NCBI GenBank assembly: GCA_000466585.1
Contig: KE993477.1
Location: 106,044 to 170,043 of the forward strand
DNA length: 64,000 bases
Reading direction: 5' to 3'
From: Clostridiales bacterium oral taxon 876 str. F0540
Lineage (GTDB): Bacteria; Bacillota; Clostridia; Clostridiales; Clostridiaceae
The translations under genes were made by a program, and so were the position numbers. This document shows positions 34,136 to 42,595 of this stretch, in pieces. How positions within the stretch are numbered: the first letter of the stretch is position 1; each line of letters begins with the position of its first letter. The notes under the pieces are model-generated. The model was not told the origin of the DNA, did not search any database, and saw only the letters and a list, made by a program, of their open reading frames with translations.

Positions 34136-36277
34136 ATGAATACTGAAAGAGAACTTTACAAAGAAGATGTTTATTACAATATTTTTCATCATCTGAAAAG
34201 CGGAGGAATAATTTATGAGGCCATAAATGATGGGGAAAATTTTATTATCAAAGATATTAATATCCAAGCTGAGGAACTAATCAGTATAAAAAGACTTGAT
34301 GCTATAGGAAAGAACATAGATGAAGTTTTTCCTAATATTAAAAAAAGTGTTTTACCAGAAGTGCTCAAAAAGGTCTATCATACGGGAGAAGCTGTAACTT
34401 TAAAAAGAAATTATTATGAAGATGAAAGATTTAGTATATGGAAATCAAATTATATATTCAAGTTATCCTCAAATCTTGTAGTTTCCATATTTGAAAATAT
34501 CAATGAACTGATAAAGCTAAAGGATAATTTAAAAAGATATTGTGCTCTTTTTGAAAACAGCAGAGAGATAATTTTATTCATAAATGAGGAAGGAAGAATT
34601 TTAGAAGCTAATAAAGCTGCAATTAATGCCTATGGGTATTCTCAAGAGGAGATATGTCTTAAATATATAGAGCAATTAAGATCAGAGGAAACAATGCATT
34701 TAGTAAAAAATCAAATGGAGAAAGCAAAGTACTATGGCCTAAATTTCGAAACACTGCATAAGCGCAGGGATGGAAGTACCTTTCCGGTAGATGTAAGCTC
34801 AATCGGAATTGATATTTCCGGCGAAAAAATTTATTGCAGCATTATAAGAGATATTTCTGAAAAAAGGAATGCCGAAGTGAACTTGATAGCTGAGGAGGAA
34901 AGATATAAAACTCTATTTAATAACGCTCATGACCTTGTCTATACAAGGACAATATATGGAAGAATGACGTCCTGTAATAAGGCTTGTGAGAGGGCCTTTG
35001 GATACAGACAAAGTCAATTGCTTAAAATGACAATCTATCAGCTTGTACATCCTGATTATCATGAAATAATTAATATGCCTGTCTATGCTAACAAATATGG
35101 CAATAACATCAATAACTTTGAAGTAAAATTCATCACCTCCAGTAATAAAGAACTTATTTTAGAATTAAGTCAAAGTGTTCTATACAAATCCGGATACCCC
35201 TATGAAGTTCAGGTTATAGCAAGAGATATCACAAAAAGAAAAGAGGAAGAAGCAGCTATCTCTTATGCTGGTTTTCATGATAAGCTTACAGGACTTTATA
35301 ATAGAACCTATTTTGACAATGAGGTTATGAACTCAAATGAATTTGACAGATTCCCATTAAGTTTAATCATGCTTGATGTTAATGGATTAAAACTAGTTAA
35401 TGATGCATTTGGACATTTTGAAGGAGACAAGCTTTTAAAATCAGTAGGTAAAATTTTATTAGAATGCAGCAACAATAATTATATAGTAGCAAGGATAGGC
35501 GGAGATGAATTTGTTATTGCTGCTCCAAATACTACAGAAGAAGAAACATTAAATATTATTGAAAGAATAAAAGAAAAATGCCTCAAATGCGACTCAAAGC
35601 CTGTAAATCCGAACATCTCTATAGGATATGCAATTATGAATGATGCTAAAGAAAATATAGAAGATATCTTGGGTGAAGCTGAAAATAGAATGTATACTAA
35701 CAAAATGATAGAAAGTAAAAGCTTTAGAAGTTCAATTATTAACTCCCTGCAAAAGACATTGCTGGAAAGCACTCCTGAAGCAAGTGATCACTGTTCCAGA
35801 ATTAAAGAGCTATCAATTTCTTTTGCAAATTTTATTGGGCTTAGCTCTATTGATATGGACAAGTTGATTTTGCTGGCAATGCTCTATGATATAGGTAAAA
35901 TAGCAATCCCAAACTATATATTAGACAAACCAGGAAAGCTTACAGAAGATGAATGGGAAATAGTAAAAAGGCACTCTCAAATCGGATATAATATTGCCAG
36001 TTCTTCTCAGGAGCTTGGGATAATTGCAGAAGCCATTTTATATCATCATGAAAGGTGGGATGGCGAAGGATATCCACGGGGCCTTAAGGGAGAAGATATT
36101 CCACTGTTATCCAGAATTATTTCTATTATTGATTCCTATGATGTTATGCTTAATGAAAGACCTTATAAAAAAGCTATGAGCAAGGCAGAGGCTATACTGG
36201 AGCTGAAAAATAATATAGGGACTCAGTTTGATCCTTTTTTAGCTAATAAATTTATTGAAATGATAAATAATATTTAA
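34136..36277 (+). CDS. PAS-GGDEF-HD-GYP protein with a changed HD motif
   Basis: A 713-residue cytoplasmic protein: three PAS domains (about 15-125, 135-245, 255-370), a GGDEF domain with intact GGDEF at 455-459, and an HD-GYP domain from about 545. In the last, the metal-binding HD reads YD at residues 584-585 (MLYDIGKIAIP), while HH at 637-638 and GYP at 645-647 remain. The cyclase half looks active. The phosphodiesterase half has lost one metal ligand and may be inactive or regulatory. The ATG follows AGGTGAT. Confidence 0.9.
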   Translation: MNTERELYKEDVYYNIFHHLKSGGIIYEAINDGENFIIKDINIQAEELISIKRLDAIGKNIDEVFPNIKKSVLPEVLKKVYHTGEAVTLKRNYYEDERFSIWKSNYIFKLSSNLVVSIFENINELIKLKDNLKRYCALFENSREIILFINEEGRILEANKAAINAYGYSQEEICLKYIEQLRSEETMHLVKNQMEKAKYYGLNFETLHKRRDGSTFPVDVSSIGIDISGEKIYCSIIRDISEKRNAEVNLIAEEERYKTLFNNAHDLVYTRTIYGRMTSCNKACERAFGYRQSQLLKMTIYQLVHPDYHEIINMPVYANKYGNNINNFEVKFITSSNKELILELSQSVLYKSGYPYEVQVIARDITKRKEEEAAISYAGFHDKLTGLYNRTYFDNEVMNSNEFDRFPLSLIMLDVNGLKLVNDAFGHFEGDKLLKSVGKILLECSNNNYIVARIGGDEFVIAAPNTTEEETLNIIERIKEKCLKCDSKPVNPNISIGYAIMNDAKENIEDILGEAENRMYTNKMIESKSFRSSIINSLQKTLLESTPEASDHCSRIKELSISFANFIGLSSIDMDKLILLAMLYDIGKIAIPNYILDKPGKLTEDEWEIVKRHSQIGYNIASSSQELGIIAEAILYHHERWDGEGYPRGLKGEDIPLLSRIISIIDSYDVMLNERPYKKAMSKAEAILELKNNIGTQFDPFLANKFIEMINNI

Positions 36278-36300
36278 ATTATTAGGGTGGGTGAGAAATT

Positions 36301-37146
36301 ATGTATAAAAATTTAGAAACTCTTGAATGGAACTTAAATAATAAGGTAGAGTTTATTAACATTATATCTCATGAATTAAGAACACCACTAAATATTATTC
36401 TTGGCGCACAAAAACTGTTAACTTTGAATATTAATGAAGAAGGTAATAAGTTAGAAAATAAAATAAACTTTATAAAATATCTAGCTTCAATACAATCTAA
36501 TAGCTACAGGCTGCAAAGAATAATAAATAATTTTATAGATATTACCGATTTTGAACTTGGAATGTCTAAACTTAATTTAAGTAATGATGATATAGTAAAA
36601 GTAGTTAAAAATATCGTAAAACACGCCTCCTTTGTTGCAAATAGAAAAGGTATAAATATACTATTAGCTACTAATGTTAAACAAAAAATTATGGCTTTTG
36701 ATAAAGAGAAAATTGAAAGGATAATTTTAAATTTGTTATCAAACGCTATAAAATTTTCCGAAAATAATAAAGAAATAGATATTATTTTACTTGATAAAAA
36801 AGAAAAAATACAACTGCTGGTTATTGATCAAGGTATAGGAATTCCTAGGGATAAGCTTTCTAATTTATTTGATTCATTTGTCCAAGTAGATAAATCACTT
36901 ACCAGAAATCATGAAGGCTCAGGCACTGGACTTTCTGTAGTTAAATCCTTTGTCAAACTTCATAATGGAAGTGTTTCCGTAAAAAGCAAAGAGAATGCTG
37001 GAACAAGTTTTATGATAGAACTGCCTTCCAATATAGTTCCTGGATCAAGAGCAAGCTATTTAAGCGATGAAGATATTAATATAATACAGAAAATTCAAAT
37101 AGAGTTTTCCGATATATGTGAAATTAGTTACGAATATAACAACTAA
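36301..37146 (+). CDS. Soluble sensor histidine kinase
   Basis: A 281-residue kinase core with an H box ISHELRTPL near residue 23, N box LLSNAIKF, G1 VIDQGIGIP, F box and G2 GSGTGLSVV. There is no sensory or membrane domain, and a 35-residue tail follows the ATPase domain. No response regulator gene is adjacent. It starts 23 bases after the GGDEF protein gene and is probably co-transcribed, so both may be parts of one signalling unit. Confidence 0.88.
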   Translation: MYKNLETLEWNLNNKVEFINIISHELRTPLNIILGAQKLLTLNINEEGNKLENKINFIKYLASIQSNSYRLQRIINNFIDITDFELGMSKLNLSNDDIVKVVKNIVKHASFVANRKGINILLATNVKQKIMAFDKEKIERIILNLLSNAIKFSENNKEIDIILLDKKEKIQLLVIDQGIGIPRDKLSNLFDSFVQVDKSLTRNHEGSGTGLSVVKSFVKLHNGSVSVKSKENAGTSFMIELPSNIVPGSRASYLSDEDINIIQKIQIEFSDICEISYEYNN

Positions 37147-37205
37147 TCATTCTCTAGAGTTTACCATCTCCACAGGCTTCTAGAGGATATTAATATATAT
37201 TACAC

Positions 37206-37236
37206 AAAAACTAGCAGTATTTAAGCTGCTAGTTTT
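37206..37236. terminator. Bidirectional terminator
   Basis: Perfect 12-bp arms AAAAACTAGCAG and complement with a 7-base loop between the convergent kinase and sigma factor genes. Confidence 0.8.
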
Positions 37237-37266
37237 TATAGTTATCTATAAAAATATTTTCTTTAA

Positions 37267-37848
37267 TCATCTCTTCCTCAAATAAATACCAAGCTTCTTA
37301 AGAACTTTTCTTTTTCTTGTGAGAGCCTGCTGATAGCTTAAGTTTTTATGTTCTGCATATTTTGTTAGTGGAAGTTCTTTATAATAAACCAAATTAACAA
37401 ACTCTATTTCCTCATCTGAAAGAAGCTCTATAGCTTCTTTTAATTCTTTAATGCTTTCGCTCTGAATTATGTCTTCTTCAAGATTATTAGGATCCTCCAG
37501 GCAATCTACAAACTCAGTATCCTGCTGCTCTGAGTCATATACAGGCGTATTTATACTTAATTCATTGCTGATTTTAGCGTTTGTTCTTGCTGCAAATCTA
37601 AGTTCATTTTTTATAGAATTAAAGGCATAACTGCTGAAGGTATGCGAGCCTACTTTATATTTCAGCACTGCCTTCATTAAGGCGATATTTCCAAGCTGCG
37701 CTAGGTCATCAATATCATAGTTTCTAATATTAAAGCTATTGGCAGTTTTATAGATAAAAGGTCTAAATTGTTTTATAAGTTTATCAAAATCCTCCTCGCT
37801 GCCAGACTTTATTCTTATTACACAGGTTTCTATTTCATTATGATTCAT
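37267..37848 (-). CDS. Sigma-70-type factor under LexA-like boxes
   Basis: The 193-residue protein has a sigma region 2 (DFDKLIKQFRPFIYKTAN, then DIDDLAQLGNIALMKAV) and a C-terminal region 4 (ELLSDEEIEFVNLVYYKELPLTKYA, then LSYQQALTRKRKVLKKLG). Regions 1 and 3 are absent or short, as in small alternative sigma factors. Size and control recall the UviA/TcdR/BotR group, where UviA is UV-inducible; this link is inferred. A consensus promoter with two LexA-like boxes lies upstream. No anti-sigma gene is adjacent. Confidence 0.8.
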   Translation of the reverse strand: MNHNEIETCVIRIKSGSEEDFDKLIKQFRPFIYKTANSFNIRNYDIDDLAQLGNIALMKAVLKYKVGSHTFSSYAFNSIKNELRFAARTNAKISNELSINTPVYDSEQQDTEFVDCLEDPNNLEEDIIQSESIKELKEAIELLSDEEIEFVNLVYYKELPLTKYAEHKNLSYQQALTRKRKVLKKLGIYLRKR

Positions 37849-37889
37849 CTAATCCCTCCCACTTTTTAACTTATGTATTTTAATTTTTA

Positions 37890-37903
37890 CGAACATATGT
37901 TCC
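37890..37903. promoter_or_regulatory. LexA (SOS) box downstream of the -10
   Basis: CGAACATATGTTCC fits the Bacillus/Clostridium LexA consensus CGAAC-N4-GTTCG at all but the last position. It covers the expected start of transcription. Confidence 0.75.
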
Positions 37904-37912
37904 GATAAACTC

Positions 37913-37941
37913 ATTTTAATACAGGAACGTATGTTTGTCAA
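37913..37941 (-). promoter_or_regulatory. Promoter of the sigma factor gene
   Basis: TTGACA (37936-37941) and TAAAAT (37913-37918) on the minus strand are separated by 17 bases, a near-consensus housekeeping promoter. Confidence 0.75.
37924..37937. promoter_or_regulatory. LexA (SOS) box overlapping the -35
   Basis: GGAACGTATGTTTG is a two-mismatch version of the LexA consensus and overlaps the edge of the -35 box and the spacer. Confidence 0.6.
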
Positions 37942-37978
37942 ATGTATATTGTAAAATTTACCTGCTCTACTGCAGTAA

Positions 37979-38050
37979 TCAAAATGTAACTTCTGTTTGT
38001 GCCACCACCTTCAGTATATTAAAATAATTTTCAAAGTCTTCATTTAGCAT
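37979..38050 (-). pseudogene. Vestige of the replication operon: fused start and end
   Basis: A 23-codon frame with its own AAGGAG site begins MLNEDFENYFNIL, nearly the start of the protein encoded at 62486-62959. It continues AAG GTG GTG GCA in the same frame as the last codons of the DnaB-like gene at 60393. There TAA follows; here the codon is CAA and the frame ends soon after. This is what an internal deletion of the three-gene operon would leave. Confidence 0.7.
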
Positions 38051-38185
38051 CTATATCACTCCTTGTATTATATTGGGTAAACATAAATATGCCGCTTTGA
38101 AAGAAGTTTTCAATGAAATGTAAAATTCTTTTTGTTCTTTTTTATTTTTTGTTTTTCTTTTATATAATTAAAGTGGCATGAGATG
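38008..38185 (-). repeat. Copy of the control region of the replication operon
   Basis: The stretch matches 62902-63104 closely, including the ribosome site, CATAAATATG, AAGTTTTCA, AAAATTCTTTTTGTT and the T-rich block. It carries the vestigial frame at its 3' end. Confidence 0.8.
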
Positions 38186-38232
38186 GACTTAGATTCTTTT
38201 GTGCTTGCATATATTTTGAGGCACAAAAAACA

Positions 38233-38261
38233 ACCAAAGCCAGACAATATCAATGGCTTTG
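38233..38261 (-). terminator. Orphan terminator-like hairpin
   Basis: Perfect stem CCAAAGCC/GGCTTTGG, followed on the minus strand by GTTTTTT. No gene is seen upstream of it on that strand, so it may end a small RNA or be left from a lost gene. Confidence 0.5.
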
Positions 38262-38402
38262 GCTGAAGCAAATATTTTTTATAAATTTTCATCACATTAA
38301 CGAGAATAAATATCACCTAATATTGAAGTCATCATAGTATATAGCACAAATATATATCCATTAATAAACTCAGTTTAAAACAATTTTTGTGAGGTGATAT
38401 TT

Positions 38403-39101
38403 ATGTTTGCACCATTATTAATATGCTTTAGGGAGGGCATAGAAATATTCCTGGTTATTATTCCACTAGTTGTTTATTTCAATAAAAACAAAATGTACAA
38501 TATGACTAAAAGTGTCATGCTGGGTGGAGGTATAGGTACATTACTCGCAACTGTAATGGCATCTGTGATATTCTCCCAGGCCAGTTTGTTGAATGGTCCT
38601 GCCAGTGAACTATTTGACGGTTTGCTTGGTATTGTACTAGCTGGTTTGGTGCTTTACAGCGTGGTACTGCTCAGAAAAAGCAAAACCTTCAGCATTAATC
38701 CTGACGAAAAGTTTGTTTCTTTAAGCCGCAAAGGAGTATCTGTAATAGCAGGCGTAACATTTTTCAGGGAACTCTTGGAAGCAACATTGTTTATTCTAAC
38801 AAGCTCAGGAACTTCGCCTCTAATAGTGGCAGGTCTGTCAATACTGGGCTTAGCAGGCGCTGCACTGGTTGTTTTCCTTGTGACTAAGGGAATAGCTAAC
38901 CTTAATATAGGCCTGGTATTCTATATACTCAATCTGTTTTTAGTTGCACTTGGTGCATATTATCTAGGCGATGGTCTTGAAGTATTGTTTGGAGATTACA
39001 TCCCTCAAATTTTCAAAATTGGAATGCTCGTATATGCTGTTCCCAGCTATGCCATTATAATAAAGAAGGATTTAAAGATACTCATGAGCAAGATAAAGTA
39101 G
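38403..39101 (+). CDS. FTR1-family iron permease-like protein
   Basis: A 232-residue protein with about seven membrane helices and two REXXE motifs, REGIE near residue 10 and RELLE near residue 125, the iron-binding signature of FTR1/EfeU permeases. No oxidase or EfeO/EfeB partner is nearby, and no clear Fur box was seen. The ATG at 38403 is chosen because GAGGTG lies eight bases before it. A terminator follows. Confidence 0.85.
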   Translation: MFAPLLICFREGIEIFLVIIPLVVYFNKNKMYNMTKSVMLGGGIGTLLATVMASVIFSQASLLNGPASELFDGLLGIVLAGLVLYSVVLLRKSKTFSINPDEKFVSLSRKGVSVIAGVTFFRELLEATLFILTSSGTSPLIVAGLSILGLAGAALVVFLVTKGIANLNIGLVFYILNLFLVALGAYYLGDGLEVLFGDYIPQIFKIGMLVYAVPSYAIIIKKDLKILMSKIK

Positions 39102-39127
39102 GAGAATTTGACTATGTTTAAAAAAAT

Positions 39128-39167
39128 TAATCCCATATATCAGCTTAATGCTTAATATATGGGATTA
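39128..39167. terminator. Terminator after the FTR1 gene
   Basis: Perfect 13-bp arms TAATCCCATATAT and complement, followed by a T-rich tract on the plus strand. Confidence 0.75.
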
Positions 39168-39228
39168 GTATTTATTTTAACCTTTATATAATTAAAATTA
39201 TATGAATTTCCTAGTATTCTAATAATCT

Positions 39229-39660
39229 CTATTCTCCTGGCAAAATAGTTTCGGATTGCGTTGTTGTCTTAATATGCTTGTTATTTTGATAGCTATTAAA
39301 TGATACGATACCTATCACAGCCAGGAGAATGGTAAACAATATTGTTGCAATAATTATGCCCACTACGAATTTCCAAATAAGCTTTGATCGTCGATTTTTT
39401 ATAGCCAGCTGCTCATTAATTCTTGATAGCTGTTCTGCAACACCATTTGTATCTGCTTTATCAAGCTCTTTTGCTCCTAGCAGCTCGCTCACAGAAGTTT
39501 CAAATACTTCTGCAATTCTAATTAGCATCTCTGCATCCGGTACAGAAAGTCCTTTTTCCCACTTAGAAACAGTTTGACGAACTACATTCAACCGAATAGC
39601 AAGTTCTTCCTGCGAAAGGCCCTTTGATTTTCTAATTGATTTTAAATTCTCATTAAACAT
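39229..39660 (-). CDS. XRE-family regulator with a membrane helix
   Basis: The 143-residue protein has an N-terminal Cro/CI HTH (LSQEELAIRLNVVRQTVSKWEKG), a short linker, one membrane helix (FVVGIIIATILFTILLAVIGIV) and a short outside tail. This layout is common in Firmicute membrane-linked XRE regulators. A CTAACTCAGAGTTAG palindrome upstream may be its own operator. Confidence 0.88.
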   Translation of the reverse strand: MFNENLKSIRKSKGLSQEELAIRLNVVRQTVSKWEKGLSVPDAEMLIRIAEVFETSVSELLGAKELDKADTNGVAEQLSRINEQLAIKNRRSKLIWKFVVGIIIATILFTILLAVIGIVSFNSYQNNKHIKTTTQSETILPGE

Positions 39661-39689
39661 AGATGATACTCCTTTACTTTTAGTATCAC

Positions 39690-39704
39690 TCTAACTCAGA
39701 GTTA
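39690..39704. promoter_or_regulatory. Palindromic putative operator
   Basis: CTAACTC-A-GAGTTAG, a perfect 7-bp dyad about 30 bases before the XRE start, suits autoregulation. Confidence 0.45.
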
Positions 39705-39821
39705 GCCGTTGCAGCAAGCAACTCAAATTAACATGATACTATTAGCCATAGAAATTAAGTAAGGAAATTATCACCTTACTTTTCCTCGTCTTATAAAAAC
39801 ATTTCAAGTTAACATCTTTAA

Positions 39822-40292
39822 TTATAGTTCTTTTTCCATGGATATAAACTCCATATCACCTTTAACCGTCTTACCAACAAATTCACCGGTAACCTTAAAA
39901 TTTAAATTGTTATAAAGCCTTATGGCCCTTTCATTAAACTTTAGAACTGAAAGTCCTATTTTATTTAGATTATATTTTTCCTTCGCAAACAATAAAAATG
40001 CTTCTAAAAACTCTTTACCCTTACCTTGACTTGTTAGACTTGGCCTCATTTGAATTGAAAATGTGACCTTATCATTAAAATAAAAATTACAATTACCCAC
40101 AAGTGAATTATCCTTTTTATAAATTGAATATGCATTTTCATCTAAAGGAAAGCTTTTTATATAATTAATCTTACCTTGGAATGAGTCATTATCAAAAAAT
40201 GAGTAGATTCCATCATACTTCCATGTTAGCATATCTTCTACATCACTATTTGAAACTCTTCTAAATTCATAATCTCCAGTTTCATATAACAT
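39822..40292 (-). CDS. GNAT acetyltransferase
   Basis: A 156-residue GNAT protein with MRPSLTSQGKGKEFLEAF as the acetyl-CoA loop (QGKGKE) and NERAIRLYNNLNFK near the end. The substrate is unknown. The gene stands alone with short AT-rich flanks. Confidence 0.85.
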   Translation of the reverse strand: MLYETGDYEFRRVSNSDVEDMLTWKYDGIYSFFDNDSFQGKINYIKSFPLDENAYSIYKKDNSLVGNCNFYFNDKVTFSIQMRPSLTSQGKGKEFLEAFLLFAKEKYNLNKIGLSVLKFNERAIRLYNNLNFKVTGEFVGKTVKGDMEFISMEKEL

Positions 40293-40599
40293 AATAAATC
40301 TCCTCTTAGGTTAAACCTAACTTTCATCTTTTTCTTATTAATCTATAGTTGTTCATACAATTTATTATACAAGTTATTGTAATTTATTCGAAATTATATA
40401 TTAGATATAATGATATTATAGATGATCAATTAGCAATACTCTTTGGTTGGTCATATAATACATTGTGTATTACTATTTTTGTTGTTCTTTCTCGTTAATT
40501 CTTCTGGAAAAACGTTCATTATTCATTATTTTCTCCCGTGAAAAGGTTCTGCTGAATAATATCTTATACTTGTTAAACATATAAAAGCATTTATTATTT
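40293..40599. other. AT-rich gap without a recognised gene
   Basis: The stretch between two acetyltransferase genes on the same strand shows no supported gene or hairpin. Short open frames overlap the end of the downstream gene and have no ribosome site. Confidence 0.4.
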
Positions 40600-41526
40600 C
40601 TAAAATTTTCTGCTCCAATCCCACGTTTCATGTATTGTTTCAACCTTAAAACCCAGATCCCAATAAAATTGCTGGTCTCCACCGAGCATTCCTATGCACT
40701 TTGGAAACATCTTCATGACACGATTTGCAGCCTCGTATATCAATGCTCTTGCAATCCCTTTTCGTCTTGCCCACCATACAACTCCAAGTGGCTCAAGTTC
40801 GCAATAAGGCATCTTCTCATCGTACCATATAATAGCAATACCTACTGGTTTTCCTTCATCATCCAGTACGCATAAATCAAGTTCTGGCTTATACCCCGGC
40901 ATTTTTCTCAAATTATGAAATCCACTTTCAATAGTTTCTGCTATTGGTAGTGTATAATTAAAAGAAAACATATGTGTATTTGAAATAAAAAAATCTGGTG
41001 TTTCATTACCATCAACTATTGTGTATCCTTCTGGAAGAACAACATCAAACTCTCTTCCAGCAAACGGTAGCATTAGTGACCTTTCAGCGTCCTCTGATAA
41101 GGTATAGCCTCTCTCCTGTGCTATCTTTCTGACCAAATCATATTCTGGCGGAATTAATAAGTGCAGAAATCTAGTCTTAGTGGGATAGTTTTTAGGAATG
41201 CAGGACATATGGGTTTCTGCGTGATGAAACATTCTCTCAAGAAGTTCTCCGCCCCTTTGTCTTTCTAAGGAATCAAAAAGAAAAAATACCTCCCCATTCC
41301 AGACGCCTTCACTTATAACTGCTGAAACAATCTTACCAGCTTCTTCCCATATTCCAACAGTATGCCTCCAATTATCCTTTACATTACCCCATGCAACATG
41401 CAGTCCAAGGCTAAACTCATGACGGCTAAATCCCCAGATAGGATCTCCCCATTCATAGCTTGAGAAAATAAGTTCCTCAAGCTTTAAAAAATCTTCTTCC
41501 TCATAATATCTAAAAGAAATACCCAT
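40600..41526 (-). CDS. Two-domain GNAT acetyltransferase
   Basis: The 308-residue protein has two GNAT-like halves. The C-terminal half has the acetyl-CoA loop WARRKGIARALIYEA and ends with GGDQQFYWDLGFK. The N-terminal half has a degenerate loop. A related C-terminal fragment occurs at 59707-59970. The substrate is unknown. Confidence 0.8.
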   Translation of the reverse strand: MGISFRYYEEEDFLKLEELIFSSYEWGDPIWGFSRHEFSLGLHVAWGNVKDNWRHTVGIWEEAGKIVSAVISEGVWNGEVFFLFDSLERQRGGELLERMFHHAETHMSCIPKNYPTKTRFLHLLIPPEYDLVRKIAQERGYTLSEDAERSLMLPFAGREFDVVLPEGYTIVDGNETPDFFISNTHMFSFNYTLPIAETIESGFHNLRKMPGYKPELDLCVLDDEGKPVGIAIIWYDEKMPYCELEPLGVVWWARRKGIARALIYEAANRVMKMFPKCIGMLGGDQQFYWDLGFKVETIHETWDWSRKF

Positions 41527-41765
41527 AATTTTTTCCCTTTCTCATTGTGATTTTATATTAGGTAAATAAAAAACCAAAACAATATACTTCATATTCAAAT
41601 TCTTCAATCATAATATCTCTCCTGAAATAACTTAATTAAAAGCAGATTTATACCTTAGCCTATAAACATTTACATGAACTTTATTGAAATATATGGTATA
41701 ATTACCAATATAAAGTTTACAATTGTGAATTATTACTTATTAATAAAAATGATGGGGGAATAAAC

Positions 41766-42254
41766 ATGGAGAAACATGAGCAAATCAATATTGTATTAGG
41801 GAGTGCTTTATTGTTTACAATAATTACAAGTATATGTTCACTTCCAAGCAGACTAAGTACAGTAATATTAACAAGTGGAGGGCTTATAGGTGGAATAAAT
41901 TCGTTTATTAAAAATAATATTTTGTGGCTTATTGTTGTAGTGATTATTATACTTCTACTAATTGTATATATTAAAAAATCAAATGATACAAGTTACTTAC
42001 ATTTATTACAAAATGAAAATATCCGTTTAACAACGGGTGTATTAGTAATAATAGATGGGTTAGTTAATTTATCTAGCATACTACCAATCTATTTTACAAC
42101 TATACAATCATCCTATAAAGTATCACACTACGTTTCAGATGGTATGCAGGCACTGACTACTAAAATCTTAACGATAGATATAATTACTGTAGTAATAATC
42201 TTATTTCAAATATGTTTGGGTATCAGTTTAGTAAAATCCTATAAAAAAAGATAA
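41766..42254 (+). CDS. Four-helix membrane protein of unknown function
   Basis: The 162-residue protein has about four hydrophobic segments (LGSALLFTIITSICS, ILWLIVVVIIILLLIVYI, TGVLVIIDGLVNLSS, IITVVIILFQICLGISLV) and a short basic tail. No family was recognised. GGGGGA precedes the ATG. Its terminator resembles that of the membrane protein at 45402, so they may be related cassettes. Confidence 0.75.
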   Translation: MEKHEQINIVLGSALLFTIITSICSLPSRLSTVILTSGGLIGGINSFIKNNILWLIVVVIIILLLIVYIKKSNDTSYLHLLQNENIRLTTGVLVIIDGLVNLSSILPIYFTTIQSSYKVSHYVSDGMQALTTKILTIDIITVVIILFQICLGISLVKSYKKR

Positions 42255-42595
42255 TTTAATATATATAAACAATAGTTTGTTTAAAATGCCGTATTATTCA
42301 TAGATGAATTTTGCGGTTCTTTTTTTCTCAATAAAAGAACCTTGTAGAACAAAGCTCTTGTTATCTACTCTAAAGTTTTAATTAACTTTATACCATTTCC
42401 AATTGAAAGTTTACATCATTGATAAATTCCCTATAAAGCTTTTTAATACTTCTTTTTTATATATTTTATGTACTATTCCTATCACAACTATTTCTGTCTT
42501 GTTAAATATACCTATAATTTTATACCACGTTCTAATTAAAACATTTTAACTTCATTCATTTATTACAGTTAGTTTATTAGATAATAGGTTTATCA
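42255..42595. other. Gap with a terminator and AT-rich sequence
   Basis: Apart from the hairpin at 42289-42316 nothing is seen. The sequence is AT-rich, with no supported gene. Confidence 0.4.
42289..42316 (+). terminator. Terminator of the four-helix membrane protein
   Basis: Stem CCGTATTATTCA with a mostly complementary arm, then TTTTTTT. It is closely similar to 45967-46007. Confidence 0.7.

Noticed and set aside
38110..38316. A 68-codon open frame on the minus strand
   Set aside because: It lies in the T-rich repeated control region and across a terminator hairpin, has no ribosome site and has low-complexity Lys-rich sequence.
40473..40682. A 69-codon open frame on the minus strand
   Set aside because: It overlaps the end of the two-domain acetyltransferase in another frame, with no ribosome site or recognisable sequence.
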